NCBI GenBank assembly: GCA_034670405.1
Contig: JAXDDX010000063.1
Coordinates: 564,501-628,500 of the forward strand
DNA length: 64,000 bases
Direction of reading: 5' to 3'
Origin: Hoplostethus atlanticus
Lineage: Eukaryota > Chordata > Actinopteri > Trachichthyiformes > Trachichthyidae
The notes beneath the pieces are model-generated. The model saw only the letters and a program-made list of their open reading frames with translations. It had not been told where the DNA came from and made no database searches. This document shows, piece after piece, positions 1 through 13,744 of this stretch; within the stretch, counting starts at the first letter, position 1, and the number at the start of each line of letters is the position of its first letter. Both the position numbers and the translations under genes were made by a program.

Positions 1-125
1 ATATAGTGACAGTATTCAGGCTACTGCCGGTGGAGGAATTGGTGTTTCTTCCTCTTTTACTCTTATTGTAAGTCGCTTTGGATAAAAGCGTCTGCTAAAT
101 GCATGTAATGTAATGTAATGTACAA
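1..125 (+). repeat. 3' tail of an L2-like LINE or SINE
   Basis: The stretch TTGTAAGTCGCTTTGGATAA at about 69-88 is followed by AAGCGTCTGCTAAATG and a short TGTAA tandem tail. This is the conserved 3' end shared by many teleost L2 LINEs and the SINEs that use their machinery. The 5' part of the element lies outside the window. A related tail appears at 34801-34840. Confidence 0.7.
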
Positions 126-733
126 TGTATTTCTCCATTTATGATTGTTTAACATCAGTGCATGGTGAGTCTAGAAAGAAGCCCTTGCTCAGTGACTAAT
201 ACCAAAACCTGACATTTAACGTTCTATTAAACTCCACTGCATATATATATCTCAGCTTGACATCACATCCTCTACATTTGGAATATGAAAAATACACCAT
301 CACACAGCAAAAAGGTTTAAATGATGTTTAGAAAGTGTTTTAGGGTGGATTTTTCCTTTAAGCACCAAAGTACCACCATGCATTCAGAACCTCAAAATAA
401 TTTTTCCAACCACCTGCCTGAAAAAAAAAAAAAAAAAACATGACAACTGCGTAATGAATATTTAACACCCACTAAGAGAATGATCCAAAAACGTCAAAAT
501 CATTGTCAGCTGGACGGATGGACTATGATGATCTCCGCGCACTACATTCATCATAAGCCGATGACAGTGTTAGATGCTGCTTTTCCAACACTGTGAAAGC
601 CATGAAGATTAGTCTAATGCCTGTTTATCGATGCAAACTGTGTCTGGATTCAAAAGCCCAGATCTGAGAGCAAATCCATCATTGCATGAAAGGCTGCTCC
701 ACCTCTGTAAGACGTATTGATACCCAGCACACA

Positions 734-777
<44 letters not shown>

Positions 778-1654
778 TAGCATTCAGAGTCTCCCCTCTA
801 CCCCACCTACCGGCATTGCTATTGATTACAGTAGGGGACCTTAATGACCCTGGACAATGAACAACCACCATAAATGCACAATTTCTTCTTCCCCAACACC
901 TGGGTAGTATTTCTCCCCCTGTGGGAGTGTGTGTTGTAAATCACGATCTTATCTGGCTGGAGAGCACCATCTCCCAAGTCTGACACATTACAATAATGAG
1001 AGACGTCCGCTTTCCTTACCTTCGTCAGTGCAAACCTACATCCTGCACTGCGGGGAAAAATACAAGATATTGGTGGGAGCGAGATCAGGAAGTGTGTGCA
1101 GAAATGCACGAACATGCACACGCACACACACACACACACACACTTCCACCCTGCAGCAACAGACTGAGACAGCGTAAAAAGACAATCTGTATTACATCAT
1201 GAACAAAAATACAAATACTGGCCCTGCTTTAAGCAAATTTATGAGCTGTTAACAAGCTCAATTAAGAAGAGATGCTTCCTGATATTATCTTTAACCAGAG
1301 TACTAGACTTTTCCTCCAGGCCTTGTCTAAAGATATCTTCAGTGCTTTAACATTTGGTTAGCTTAGAATTCCATCTGGGTTCAGTTCAGTTCTGACAAAC
1401 TGAGAATCAAAGTTTTGACATCCCAGCTGGCAGAACTGTTATGTAGTGATATCTGTATCTTTATTGCTCAGCAAGGCCTTCACCTCCATGGTCCTTTGAA
1501 TGCAAAACATCAAAATCCTAGGACTATTAGAATTTTTAGAATATATTATAAGAATTATTAGAAAAGGTTACATTTTCTGAAGAAAATTTGTGTACTTGCT
1601 TTAGCTTAAAAGTGTTTTTTAAAAAGTCAATTTAGTTAGGAAGATTCCGTGTTA
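126..1654. other. Intergenic, with CT and CA microsatellites
   Basis: I see no credible gene here. There is a poly-A run near 421-439, a (CT)n microsatellite at 735-774 and a (CA)n microsatellite at about 1115-1143. The short open frames that cross the microsatellites are low-complexity products of the repeats. Confidence 0.6.
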
Positions 1655-2340
1655 AGAAATTGTAGTAGTAAAAGCAGTAAAAGCAGAAGAAATAGCACCA
1701 GCAGTAGTAGTAGTAGCTGAAGTAGTAGTAGCAGAAGTAGTGGTTTGTGTTTTCTATTCAATCATCAGTAAACCACAAACTGAGTCTCCGGTCTGTGGAC
1801 ATTGTCAAAAACAGCCAGGGTGACATGAGACAGCCACCAGAGGGAGACAGAGACTGTCAAATGTGGCTGGCTGTTAGTAATAGCTGCAGTAGAAGTAGTA
1901 GTAGTTGAAGTATTAGCAGAAGTAATAATGGTAGAAGTAGTAGTAGATGTAGTAGCAGGAGTAGTAACAGCAGTAGTAATAGCAAATGTAGTATCTTAGT
2001 AGTAGTTGTAGCAGTAGTAGTAGTAGTAGTAGTTGAAGTATTAACAGAAAACGTAGAAGCATTTACAGCTGTAGTAGTAGTAATAGTATTGAAACATGTA
2101 ATAGAAAGCATAGTATTAAACATATTGAAAGTATTAAAAGTATAAATAGTTGTAATAATTATTTGTATGGAAACTTTCTCCATCAAATCATATTTGTAGA
2201 CATATTTCATGTCCAGCTTTGTGTTTTCTATTCATTCATCCATCAGTAAACCACAAACTGAGTCTCTGGTCTCTGGACATTGTGAAAAACAGCCAGGGTC
2301 ACATTTGACAGTCTTTGACTCCATCTAGTGGCTTGTAGAC
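1655..2340. repeat. AGT-rich simple repeat with duplicated flank
   Basis: Two arrays of degenerate AGT/GAA trinucleotides lie at about 1662-1740 and 1866-2090. They are separated and followed by two copies of one unique-looking segment, at about 1743-1866 and 2217-2335. Both copies contain ACCACAAACTGAGTCTC and AACAGCCAGGGT. The second array is therefore bracketed by direct repeats of about 120 bp. An open frame reads through the array on the minus strand as Thr/Leu-rich low-complexity sequence and is not a gene. Confidence 0.75.
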
Positions 2341-3347
2341 ACAGAGCCATTGTCACAGCATAATGCATTCCTATGGGGCCAAAAATTACAAATAAAATTC
2401 AATTGCAAGAAAAGTAAAAGTGTAATCAAAAATTTGAATGACCGATCGTGATTCCAGACTATGCTGAATTTTTCAAAATTTGAATGCTGTTGATAGCTTA
2501 AATGGTGTGAAAGTAGTTGAGCGCTGAAATTTTGGGGTGGAAGAAGAGGGAATAATAATAAATAAGTAAGTACAAGAACATAAGTGTTGCTTGCTGAAGC
2601 AAGCACACTAATAATTTACAAAATCTATATAAATTCAGTGATATACTGACCAGTGTGTCATTGTATGTTTGGCTGCTGGTACTACATATCTTTGTAGAAC
2701 TCTGTGTCCACTGTTGTTTGCATCTCACAGATTGGACTCCCTCTAAGGCTCTGGCATTTTCTTCTCCCTCGACCCCCAACCTTTTTTCTCCCATTGTTTC
2801 CTTTTCTACGGCAACCCTCCCTCGTCTCTTCTCTCTGCTGTTGTCCTCTGCTACACTTGTCTCTCCTCTCTGCTGTTTGATGTTCATGTCTCACTCCTTC
2901 TTTCTGCTGTTGCTCATCTGTCTCACTCCCTCAGATTCATCACTAGGTAAAGATAAATAACCCTGTTAGAAAACAATAATCATTACTCTAGGCCATCTTA
3001 TCTTAGGCTCTGTAGCTAGATGACTACTGCTAGCTAGTGCATCAAAGCTAATCATTTGGTTGGTTAACCAAATCCAAATTACCAAATTATCGATTAGGTG
3101 ATTAGCCTAAAACCAGAAATTACGGATTAGGATATGCCTAAAACCCTAACTTGCCTTTCATTAATAAAAAAATTGAAATCGTTCTTTCCTATTTTCCTAC
3201 TAAATTCCCTATTTTCTGGCTTGTGCGCCATTATTAGTACCCTTTCAGGCTACAATAGCTAGCCTCTGACAGGACGTGGCTGACAGGTAGATTTTGATTG
3301 GTTCTCGCTGAAACATTGAGATTTGTGATTGAATGGGTACCTTATAG
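2341..3347. other. Intergenic, nothing recognised
   Basis: The stretch is AT-rich with a pyrimidine-rich segment near 2750-2935. Short frames on both strands show no family motif. Nothing supportable was found. Confidence 0.5.
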
Positions 3348-4500
<1,153 letters not shown>

Positions 4501-6144
4501 ATCAGTGACTTAATGTTAGATGAAGCGAAATGACAAAATATTAACTTTAAACAAAATATTAAAAAACATGATTGAAGTTTTAACTTTCTGTTAAGTGGGT
4601 AATATTGAAATTTTTTAGTCTGTTTCTTCTGTCACATCATCATTCTGAGCTTCAGCCAGCCATGGTATCCCAGCATCCTAGAGGTAGCCTTGATATTGTA
4701 TATTATATACCATATCTGAGTCCTCTGAGACCTAATGGGGGTTACAAAGAAACCATGTGACATCATTTTCTTAGTTCAGTTTCTCACTTTGGCTCAAAGG
4801 CCCAAACATGTGTCTATTTGTGGGTTGCTTCGTGTTGCATGCTTTGTGTAAAGTACACACAGGCAGGGTAGGATTATGATTCTCCGCCTTTTTCATAATG
4901 CACAAATCTCAGATTGTCTTTTTTTCATGCAACAGGCCAATTTCAAGGAAAGTGTCCAGTCCATGTGGTGCTTATCCCTGATCATTTTCATATCCAATGG
5001 TTTCATCCAAGTCAGGCATTATTTCTTCAGTATATGATGCATTTGCAGTTGATTCCTTCATCTTGTGGTTATCCTCTTCAACATCAAGAATCTCTCACAA
5101 GGTTCTTCCAGGCACTTGTTATTTCCTGCTGGGTCAGATAAACTAAGCTCAGCGATAGGATTTACAGCTGTGGCACAGTCTTCTGGTTTTTCTAGTGGGG
5201 AGGTGGGGGGTCGGGGTTAACCCCGGCTGGGTACAGTCCCTGGTTTCGGGAAAGGTGACAGAGTGTGTGTGTGTGTGTGTGTGTGTACATGTTTGCTTGT
5301 GTGCACCGATCCCTATGCTTGACTGAAGGGCGCTTACCTAGCTAGCAGTACAAACCCCCTCAATACCAAATACAGGTACTAACTCTGCCTTCCACTTCCA
5401 CCATGTTTTAACTGTGGGCGCTACACTCCTAACCTAACTTTCTCGCTTTTCTACCTTTGATAGAGGAACCTCATCCACTGTCAACGGCCACATCAGCTGA
5501 GGCAACAATCCAAACCTGCAGGCACCACAGTTTTAATTTCCCTGGAAGCCCTGACTTTGACCCTTATCACCGAGGCTTTCATTATATCATCTTCCTAAGC
5601 TTTTGCCTTTTAACATCGACTAAAGTCACACTGCACCGTTGATAGTATGCCTTCTGAGCAGGTGTTACATAAGGAGGATGATGTGCTGGAGTATCAATTT
5701 GGAGTGGGATTATACCAGGTATCCGTACCACAAGTGCAGGTTTGAAACACTGTGCTCTGAGCATTTGTCTGGAGGTTTTGATACATTAGAAAACCCATCA
5801 ATCAAAGTCAGAAATCTAAAGTGGGTGGGTTCGAAAACCAATTTGGGCCCATTTTTGATTGGCATCACGACCATTGCAGAAATGGGCAGATGTAAAAAAG
5901 GAAATTGAGTTTTCTGTGCATGCAACAAAGAATATGAGCATCTTTGATCATCTTTATGAGCATCTTTGTGAAACCTGGTACTAACTAATTAACCCAATAC
6001 TCACCTGAAAAGTGAAGGGTGACCTCATACGTACAGCCCTTAAAGAATAATACATTTTCATCAAATCTGCAACTAGGCTCAAAATGAGAACAGAGAATTG
6101 GTCAGTGCGTAAAGGTTTTTTGAGAATGGGTTGTCACCAGTGAT
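4501..6144. other. Intergenic, with possible exon-like fragments
   Basis: A (TG)n microsatellite lies at about 5261-5288. At 5455-5600, plus strand, a pyrimidine-rich AG precedes an open stretch containing EEPHPLSTATSAEATIQT and FNFPGSPDFDPYHRGF, which looks like coding sequence but was not recognised. At about 5697-5790 the phrase ETLCSEHLSGGFD resembles the C-terminal part of a THAP zinc finger (CSEHF---F). Both are too short and isolated to call as genes. Confidence 0.35.
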
Positions 6145-6772
6145 CTATATACAAGAAGGGCCAGAGCCGACTCTACTTCCTGAGGAGGCTCAGGTCCTTT
6201 AACGTATGTAGAACTATGCTGAACGTGTTCTACCAGTCGGCAGTGGCAAGTGCCCTTTTCTTTGTGGTTGTGTGCTGGGGCAGCAGCATAAAACCCGCAG
6301 ACACCAACAGGATAGACAAACTGCTGAGGAAGGCGGGGTTTGTCCTGGGGGCCAGCTTGGACCCAGTGAAGGTGGCGGCTGAGAGGAGAATGTTGGTCAA
6401 ACTGCTGGCCATCATGGACGTCTCTCACCCACTTCACAACACTCTGGCCAGGCAGAGGAGACGTTCAGCAGCAGACTCATCCTGCCTCGGTGTACCACAG
6501 AGCGACATCAGCGATCCTTCTTGCCCACCGCCATCAGACTATACAACTCATCCCTGGACTAACCATCAACACCAACACACAATTCACTTTCTTGCACCCG
6601 GGACTTTTTCCCCATTAAACATTGTTTTTACTTTTGCACTATTTGCATAATTTTTGTATTTGCATAATTTTTGTACTTGTACTTATATAGCTTCTTATTA
6701 CTCTATGTCTGGCTGCTGTAACACAGAAATCCCCCCCCCGGGATTAATAAAGTACCTACCTATCTACCTGAT
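6145..6772 (+). mobile_element. Non-LTR retrotransposon 3' end
   Basis: The translation runs GQSRLYFLRRLRSFNVCRTM, then FYQSAVASALFFVVVCWGSS, then KLLRKAGFVLGASLDPV and RMLVKLLAIMDVSHPLHNTL. This is the region downstream of the reverse transcriptase core in fish non-LTR elements of the jockey/CR1-like group. A frameshift around 6480 ends the similarity. The element ends in GGGATTAATAAAG followed by TACC/TATC tandem units at about 6742-6772, a typical repetitive LINE tail. The copy is 5'-truncated and lacks the RT active site. A copy of the same tail type lies at 15900-15950. Confidence 0.75.
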
Positions 6773-8444
6773 GGAGTGGTAAACAAAGGAGAGTGAACTA
6801 TAATCTCCAGGCAAACAACAAGCTTTTTTTCCTTAAAATATCCTATCATCTTACATCCTACATCTGTTTGATACTACTTACTATGATGTATCTTAACTAG
6901 AAATGTACATCAAAAACATGCACGTCAGGCTAAAAAGGTGGTAAACTCTATTTTTCAAAAGGTGGGTAAATTGAGTTTAGATGGGTTTACCCTACACGTC
7001 ATCCCTGGTTGTCACTCAAAGACTTTGAGGTGACTCATTCTTGCAGTTTGACGGGAAACAACTTGCTGCGAGGGTCATCCTTTTGTTTTGAGGCCCAGAC
7101 AGATTCCGGCCTGGCGTCGACACTGCGTGGGCAGCCTCCCGTTTCATGTGGTGTTCGCCCGTGTTCGGCTCATCAGCATGTAACAAAGGTCTTCATCTTC
7201 TGGGCTCAGCTGCTGCTGTTTCTGCCAGTGTGTTCCTCTGCGGCGGCAGCAAGCACATTTTTAATCACTTGCTGGCAGACAAAAAAAAAGGGTGGGAAAA
7301 AAGACGAGAAATATCTGCAGCCGGCGCTTCCTGAAAGATGGGAGGGCGGCAGAGAAGCCCCTCTAGGCTTAGTGGAGGAGAGGGGAGAAAAAGAGGAGCG
7401 TGTGCTCTTGTTGATTCTGTAGCGACAAATAATAATGGGAGACGAAAGATATCATTCACCTTGGAGAGTGTGGAGTGGCGGCCATCGAAACGTTTATTGC
7501 CAGTGCCAAACTCTCATAATGGCATCTGCAAGAGGCCTCCTGTAGAGGCAAGACCTTTGACTCTACATTGTAAGGGATTGTGGAGATTAGACAGAATAGA
7601 AACAGCATGGCGGAAACTGGAAACCCTCCTAGAGCAGAGCAAAAGCTCATAGTGAATACAGACCAGTAGGCTTTTTTATATGGTATATTATTTAGTATAC
7701 TCAGTCAGAGAGTGGTTAACAATCATTTTCTCCACAGCTGAGTATACTTAATGTAACATGTCATAAATTCCCTTATTTACTTTGTATACATTTAATATAA
7801 ATTCTGTACATTTGCCATGGATGCTATTTAGGGAGTAATCAAAATATTGCTTATCGTCTACTGAGGGATTTGGTCAGAAAAACTTGGAACCATTGTGAAC
7901 CATTTTTGAAGAACATTCTGCAATTTTATTATTATTATTATTATTATTATTATCATCATTTTATTTTACTTGATTGAGGATTAAACAATTTTCAGTGCAT
8001 ATTTTGATCAAATGAAGCACTATAATTGTTTTGCAACAGGCCAATATTAGGTGCCATGAATGAATGTTAATTGAGTGGCACTCGACTCGGTACTCATATC
8101 CGATGTACTTAATTAAGTAGTGTACTTTTAGCAGTTCTGAAAAACTGGTATCAGTGCACCTCTAGTGAAAATCCGGTGATACGTTTTTGAGTATGATCGA
8201 CTGACAGACACACAGACAAACAAACACAACTTCTTTGGCAAAGGTAACAGATTGTTTACTACTCAGTTATTCATAAATTGATGAATTATATAAAGATTAA
8301 AGTGGTTTATTATTGTCTTGTTGACTTCATTGTCTCTCAGCCTCATCGCTGTGGTGTTTCTACACTGCACTTCCCAGAGATCACCTGTCAATCAAACAGT
8401 GTGTCCAGTACTGTGACGTCTTTCCTTGGATTTCCTGTCGATGA
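6773..8444. other. Intergenic with ATT microsatellite
   Basis: An ATT trinucleotide run sits at about 7928-7955. The GC-richer stretch 7020-7650 has several overlapping open frames on both strands without family motifs. It could contain conserved noncoding sequence, but nothing here proves it. Confidence 0.45.
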
Positions 8445-8790
8445 AGTTTGAGTTTCTGTAGGTGACGCTCTTTTCATGGTAATTACTGATGGCGTTTTGA
8501 ACGATGACGACGTTGTTTAAACCTGCGGCACCGATGTTTCTACCCATGCCGATGACGATGATCTCATCACATTCCCATTGCAGTGTGTGCTGTCTGCATT
8601 TACCCCTTTCATTAACATGCATTTTTCCCTTGGCTTCCACCACTCTCCAGTAGGAGCCGTAATGATGAGGTTTCCACCATTGGCGACAGCATTTCCACTG
8701 GTGACGATAAGGTTCCTAACTACGGCGATGACGTTTCTATCTGCTACGATGACATTTCTACCCATGGTAATGATGTCCAGTGATCCGATC
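8445..8790. repeat. Degenerate 21-bp minisatellite, locus 1
   Basis: Imperfect 21-base units of the form GNNGATGANNTTTCTACC recur here, for example CGATGACGTTTCTATCTGC and CGATGACATTTCTACCCAT near 8730-8770. Because 21 is a multiple of three, all frames stay open across the array. Strand-opposed frames therefore arise with heptad repeats (MGRNVIV on the minus strand). They are products of the repeat, not a gene. The same unit recurs at 23600-24132 and 33557-33635. Confidence 0.7.
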
Positions 8791-9756
8791 ACATTCAGCC
8801 TGTTTTGTTCTCATACTGAATATACAGATTTCATCTTAATACCAGGTGAAAAACAGTTACACATCACACCTCATTCCATAGCATCTAAGAGGCCATTTAC
8901 ATCAGTGACAGCTCATGCAAGGTTGGTGCATGCTTTTTTTTGTATTTGCATCCTTGTTTAGGATTCCTTGCAATGTAATAGGACCTAAATGTGTGTAATG
9001 CTTAAACAATTAAAGGTTAGTTTTCACACACATAAAGCGCTTTCATGCAAAATCTATCAAAAACAGATGAAAGATAGTGCCAGTGGAATGATTATGTTGT
9101 TTTTTTGTTTTTTAGTGTCTCTAGCATATGTCTCTATAGCCCTGTTCAGACAGGATTAGTTTTACATGGGGGACGGGGGGTGGTGTAATCATTACCAGAG
9201 CGTCTGTAATTGTAGTCCCATCTTAATCTGCCATGTCAAAAATTTTTATGGACTGTGGGCGCCCATGCCAATTCAAGCTCCGGCCTTTTTTTAGCTCCTG
9301 TAAAATGGCCAATAAAAATATCCTCAGGAAAAAATAGTCCCGTCCGAATTGTCATCCTTGAGATTGTTGTCGGCCGTATGCTCACCTTTAGACCACCACC
9401 AGCCAGAGCCCGAATAAAACCCCACATTTCTAATGTAGAAAATGATCAGCACTTCTTCATTTACGGTAGTCGTAATAATTATAGGGCCTACACTTCTTCG
9501 TTAACGTTTTTGCTTTAATGACCGCCGTCATTCAATCTCAGCCATCGGTGATCAAAATTAACCATCAATATCAATCAAATCCATCCAAAAAGTCATCCAA
9601 AATTAAGTTTAAATTCCACGTCAAAGTCTCAAAATCTCAAGCTCTAGCTGTCAGGGTTGGCTGGGATTACGTTTACAGTAGCTGGCTTTCTGAAATGGGC
9701 AAAAAATGAAAAAGGCAGCGGTGTAGAAGAGAGGAGATTGTACAATATACACATAG
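8791..9756. other. Intergenic, possible MITE
   Basis: No gene is supported. The segment beginning CCTGTTCAGACAGGATTAG at about 9142 has the flavour of a teleost MITE terminus, but no matching inverted end was found. Confidence 0.35.
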
Positions 9757-10055
9757 ACCACTTTATTAGGTACTCCTGTTCGTTAACGCTAATACCCTGC
9801 TCCTCCAAACAGGGAATCATGTGACTGCAACTCAATATATAAAGCATGCAGACGTGGTGAAGTGGTTTAGTTTGTTTTGTTGTTTACAGAGAATGGTGGA
9901 GAAACAGAAACACCTTGTTAATGAGAGAGGAGAATGGGCAGACTGGTTCAAGCTAACAGAAAGGCCACAAATGCTCCAATAACAGCTCTTTACAACAGTG
10001 GTGTGCAGATGGGCACCTTGTTGAATCCATGCCACCAAGAATTCAGGCTGTTATG
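9757..10055 (+). mobile_element. Internally deleted Tc1-like element, left part
   Basis: The start, ACCACTTTATTAGGTACTCC, matches the terminal repeat of a common fish Tc1/mariner family. It is followed by fragments of its transposase gene in correct order but with large deletions. These are GTTTACAGAGAATGG, then GGCAGACTGGTTCAAGCTAA, then CACCTTGTTGAATCCATGCC, which encodes the C-terminal LVESMP-RIQAVMEA region. The right terminal repeat is absent. The truncated L2 copy begins immediately after, so the LINE probably inserted into or deleted the right end. Confidence 0.65.
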
Positions 10056-10066
10056 GAGGCTGTTAT

Positions 10067-10942
10067 TTGGCTGATAATATTCTCATTATCGGTGATTTTA
10101 ACATTCACCTGAATAATCCCACCGATCCCCTCAGTAAGGCCTTCCTAGATCTTATTGATACTTGCGGCCTCACTCAATTTGTTAATGAACCAACCCACCA
10201 TGGCGGCAACACCCTTGACCTGGTTCTGACCTGTGGCATTCCTGTTTCTGCTTTAGTGGTCTCCTCTTATGTGCCCGCCCTATCTGATCACTATCTCATT
10301 AAATTTGAAATCGAATTGATCTTCCCACGCCAAAAGTGTGAAGATACATATATTAGCCGTCGTATTAATGCCACTACGGCCTCATTACTATCTGAAAAAC
10401 TGCCCAGTTTTCTCACACCACTCTCTGGTCATGTTGGCTCACTCGACAATTTCACCAACGAACTAAACGCTAGCCTTACCAACGCGATTGACTCAATCGC
10501 CCCGTTAGTCACTAGAAAACACCACGCTAGGAAGTTTGCACCGTGGTTTACCCACGACACTCGTGCACTTAAACAAACCTGTAGAAAACTAAAACGTAAA
10601 TGGTGATTGACCAAACTTGAAGTCTTCTGGCTTGCCTGGAATGATAGCTTGCTAAATTATAAATGTGCACTCTCGTCAGCCAAAACTGCACACTTCTCTA
10701 GGTTAATCAGTGCAAATAAAAACAACCCAAAGTTTCTATTCAACACTGTTGCTAAGCTAACACGGAATCCCTCCCCCTCTGATAGCTTTCTGTTTTCTCC
10801 GAATGATTTCATGTCCTTTTTTAGTCAGAAAATCACGCTGATTAGAGATGAGATCACCAGTACACTCTCCACTGGTGGTGCCGTCTCACCCCTGAAAAGT
10901 CCACTTGGTGTTTCCCGGGCTGAATGTCTTTTCTCAGTTTGA
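10067..10942 (+). pseudogene. L2 ORF2 N-terminal part: endonuclease C-terminal half
   Basis: The frame opens with ADNILIIGDFNIHLNNP, the GDFN motif of apurinic-type LINE endonucleases, followed by NTLDLVLT and ALSDHYLIKFEIEL, the SDH motif. The catalytic N-terminal part is missing. After the endonuclease comes the linker with KFLFNTVAKLTRNPSPSD and NDFMSFFSQKITLIRDEI, a segment characteristic of vertebrate L2. An in-frame TGA at 10604-10606 splits the frame. The product would have nicked target DNA to prime reverse transcription. Confidence 0.8.
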
Positions 10943-12474
10943 TTTAGTTTCCTTAGACTCTCTCACCAAGCTAACTCTGTCTTCGAAACCCACAACCTGC
11001 ATGCTAGACCCTCTGCCTGCTAAACTGCTTAAAGAAGTTTTCCCTATCTTAGGGCCCTCCATTCTCTATATGATCAATCAGTCGCCCTCCACCTTTAAAA
11101 CGGCCGTGATCAAGCCACTACTGAAAAAACCGAACCTTGACCCCGAAGTACTTCAGAACTATAGACCAATTTCAAATCTGCCGTTCCTCTCCAAATTACT
11201 TGAACGAACAGTAGCCAGTCAACTTTTTTGTCAAAAAATAACCTACTTGATCCCTTCCAATCTGGCTTTAGATCCTTTCACTCGACCGAAACTGCACTCA
11301 CGAGAGTGGTCAATGACCTTTTGTTAGCTATTGACTCCAACTCAACCTCAGCACTATTGCTACTTGACCTGAGTGCAGCCTTCGACACAATTGATCATAC
11401 GATACTCTTGAACCGTCTTGAACATTATATTGGTATCCGGGGATCAGCCCTTTCTTGGTTTAGGTCTTATTTACTCGATAGATCACATTGCGTCTTTTAC
11501 AACAACATGACCTCAGAGTGTTGCAATATGGACTTTGGTGTCCCACAAGGCTCTGTCCTAGGACCACTGCTATTCTCTATCTATATGCTACCACTTGGTG
11601 GCATCATTCGCAAATTTGGCATTAACTTCCATTGCTACGCCGATGACACCCAAATTTACATACCAGTCAAACCAGCCGATAACACCCAATTCCAAAAACT
11701 AGAGGCCTGCCTATCAGAGGTCAAATATTGGATGTCCCTAAACTTCCTACTTCTTAATGGCAGCAAAACTGAGATGCTGATTGTGGGACCAGCTAGACAT
11801 AGACACTTATTTGAGAATACTACTCTCAACTCCCATACGTTAAAAACCTTGGGGTAAAATTCAACCCTACCCTCTCATTCGAGTTGCACATTAAGGAGAC
11901 CACTAAAACAGCGTTTTATCATCTTCGCAATATTGCCAAAATTCGACCCATGCTAACAGAGGCAGACGCAGAAATTTTAGTACATGCCTTTGTATCATCC
12001 AGAATCGATTATTGCAATGTCCTTTTTTCAGGCTTATCTACTGGGCGCACTAAAAAACTACAACTGGTACAGAATGCTGCTGCCAGAATGCTGCTGCCAG
12101 AATCCTGACTAGGAACTAGGAAATTCGACCATATAACTCCCATTCTATCCTCATTACACTGGCTACCAATTCAGGCCAGGTGTGACTTTAAGGTGCTTTT
12201 ACTTACATATAAATCATTACATGGGATGGCACCGTCCTATTTATCCGATTCGATTAAACCATATAAACCACCACGCGCCCTCAGATCTCAGGACGCTGGC
12301 TACCTGTCTATCCTAGCAGTCAAAAAGAAAACCGCAGGTAACAGAGCCTTTTCTTACCGGGCTCCCTATCTCTGGAACAGTCTGCCTGCCTCAATCAGAG
12401 AGGCAGGCTCTATCAAAGTCTTTAAGTCAAGGCTAAAAACCCATTTATTCTCTTTGCCATTTGACCAGCCTTGA
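10925..12474 (+). pseudogene. L2 ORF2 reverse transcriptase
   Basis: The reverse transcriptase blocks appear in order across several frames. They are AVIKPLLKKPNLDPEVLQNY with RPISNLPFLSKLLER, then LLLDLSAAFDTIDH (motif A with its aspartate), then GVPQGSVLGPLLFSIYMLPL (motif B) and HCYADDTQIYIPVKP (motif C, ADD). The C-terminal region follows with RIDYCNVLFSGL, LQLVQNAAARMLL and finally VFKSRLKTHLFSLPF, the usual end of L2 ORF2. Frame changes near 10920, 11230 and 11860, and a short duplication with a stop near 12085-12110, disable it. The enzyme would copy the element's RNA at the nicked target. Confidence 0.88.
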
Positions 12475-13148
12475 GGGAGTGGCTCAGTCTCTTCTCAGAG
12501 TAAGGCTAGACCAGTTAGCTTATCCTAGCTCAGGGTCATGCCGATGGATACTAGCATCCTGCCTACATGCCCTATTCTCCTGGTCTACCTGCTCCTGTCC
12601 ACTGACGCTGGTCATGTTTGTCTGTGTGAGTGAGAGTGTGTATGGGTGTGTGTGGGTGTGTCTCCTATCTGTTCTAGGCTGCAGCCCGGCAGAGTTGGCG
12701 TCTGCGTGGTCCCCCACTCCTAGGACGATGCTGACTGAGCGGGCGTTGCGTTCTCCTATCTGGGCAGTGTTGGCACCTGCATGGTCCCCTAGTCCTATGA
12801 TGACGCTGACTGAGTTGCCGTTGCTGTGATGCCGCCCCATCAGATCTGGATGTCCCACCAAAATAAACTTTTATATATTGTGCATACGCTGCTTGCCCAA
12901 ACTCGGCATCTATTGCACGCCCAACCGTCCTGGTAGGGGGATCCCTCTCTGAGTAGCCCCTCCCAAGGTTTCTCCCAATTTTCCCTATAAGGTTTTGTGG
13001 GAGTTTTTCCTTGTCCTCTGTGAGGGTCTAAGGCTGGGGGATGTCGTGTACTAATCATTTATTATTTTCACATGTTGGGCACTGTGAAGCCCTTAGAGAC
13101 TGTAACAGTGATTAAGGGCTATACAAATAAATGTGATTTGATTTGATT

Positions 13149-13744
13149 CCAGCAATCTTTTCATAATAAGAGTCGCTTCCCGTGCGGAGGATATGCAAAT
13201 GTCCACGAACACGGAGAGCAGCATCTGCTGTTTGGTTTGCAACAAGCTGGCTTTGTCGTGTAGGCAGGGACGATGTATTGATTACCTCATGAAAATGTAT
13301 CGCTGTCTGAAAAAAAAAAAGCAGCTATCGCTAACCGTAATTGAGCTGCGCCGGGCGAGTCCGGGGGAGAGGAATTACAAGGTCCTGAAGCAGTTTTACG
13401 AGGCGCTGGGTTAGTACCGGAGGAGCCGAGGCAAAACATGTACACCTGCTGACACGGAACAGCTTGATGCAATTCAACCGATCAATGTGGAAGGTCCTGG
13501 AAAGCTGTTCCAAGTTATTCTGTGTGCTTCTATGGGTCAGCGGTGAGATCCCCCCTGCGCTTTGGAATAAACTACATACTCCCTATGCCAGACACGAGGC
13601 CTTCTCTTCAATCTCTTTTCAAAACTCACTTTTGATATTTACTAGCTTTTGTTTGTATTGCTTTGATCATTGTTTGTATTGCTTACCCCCCACAGCAGAT
13701 ATTGATTTGTAATTAACCTATGAATTTTGTATTAATGTATTGAT
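13149..13744. other. Intergenic, nothing recognised
   Basis: No motif or repeat family was recognised between the L2 tail and the trinucleotide array. Confidence 0.45.

Larger units (their letters stand above)
10056..13148 (+). mobile_element. L2-clade LINE, 5'-truncated copy 1
   Basis: This is the longest L2 copy in the window, about 3.1 kb. It starts inside the endonuclease domain, continues through the complete reverse transcriptase, and ends in a 3' untranslated region. The 3' end contains GGGCACTGTGAAGCCCTTAG and finishes with TGATTTGATTTGATT units. The tail is a short tandem repeat, not poly-A, as is usual for L2. Truncation at the 5' end is typical of target-primed insertion. Near-identical 3' segments at 21091-21786 and 24640-25802 show that the family moved recently. 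Confidence 0.85.

Noticed and set aside
1857-2210. Thr/Leu-rich 117-codon frame
   Set aside because: Translation of degenerate AGT trinucleotides.
5697-5790. THAP zinc finger or P-element transposase
   Set aside because: Only a short CSEH--GGF-like phrase is present; the first cysteine pair, the AVPTIF motif and the rest of the transposase were not found.
12461-12861. 122- and 113-codon frames downstream of L2 ORF2
   Set aside because: They lie in the L2 3' untranslated region and recur, broken, in the other copies.
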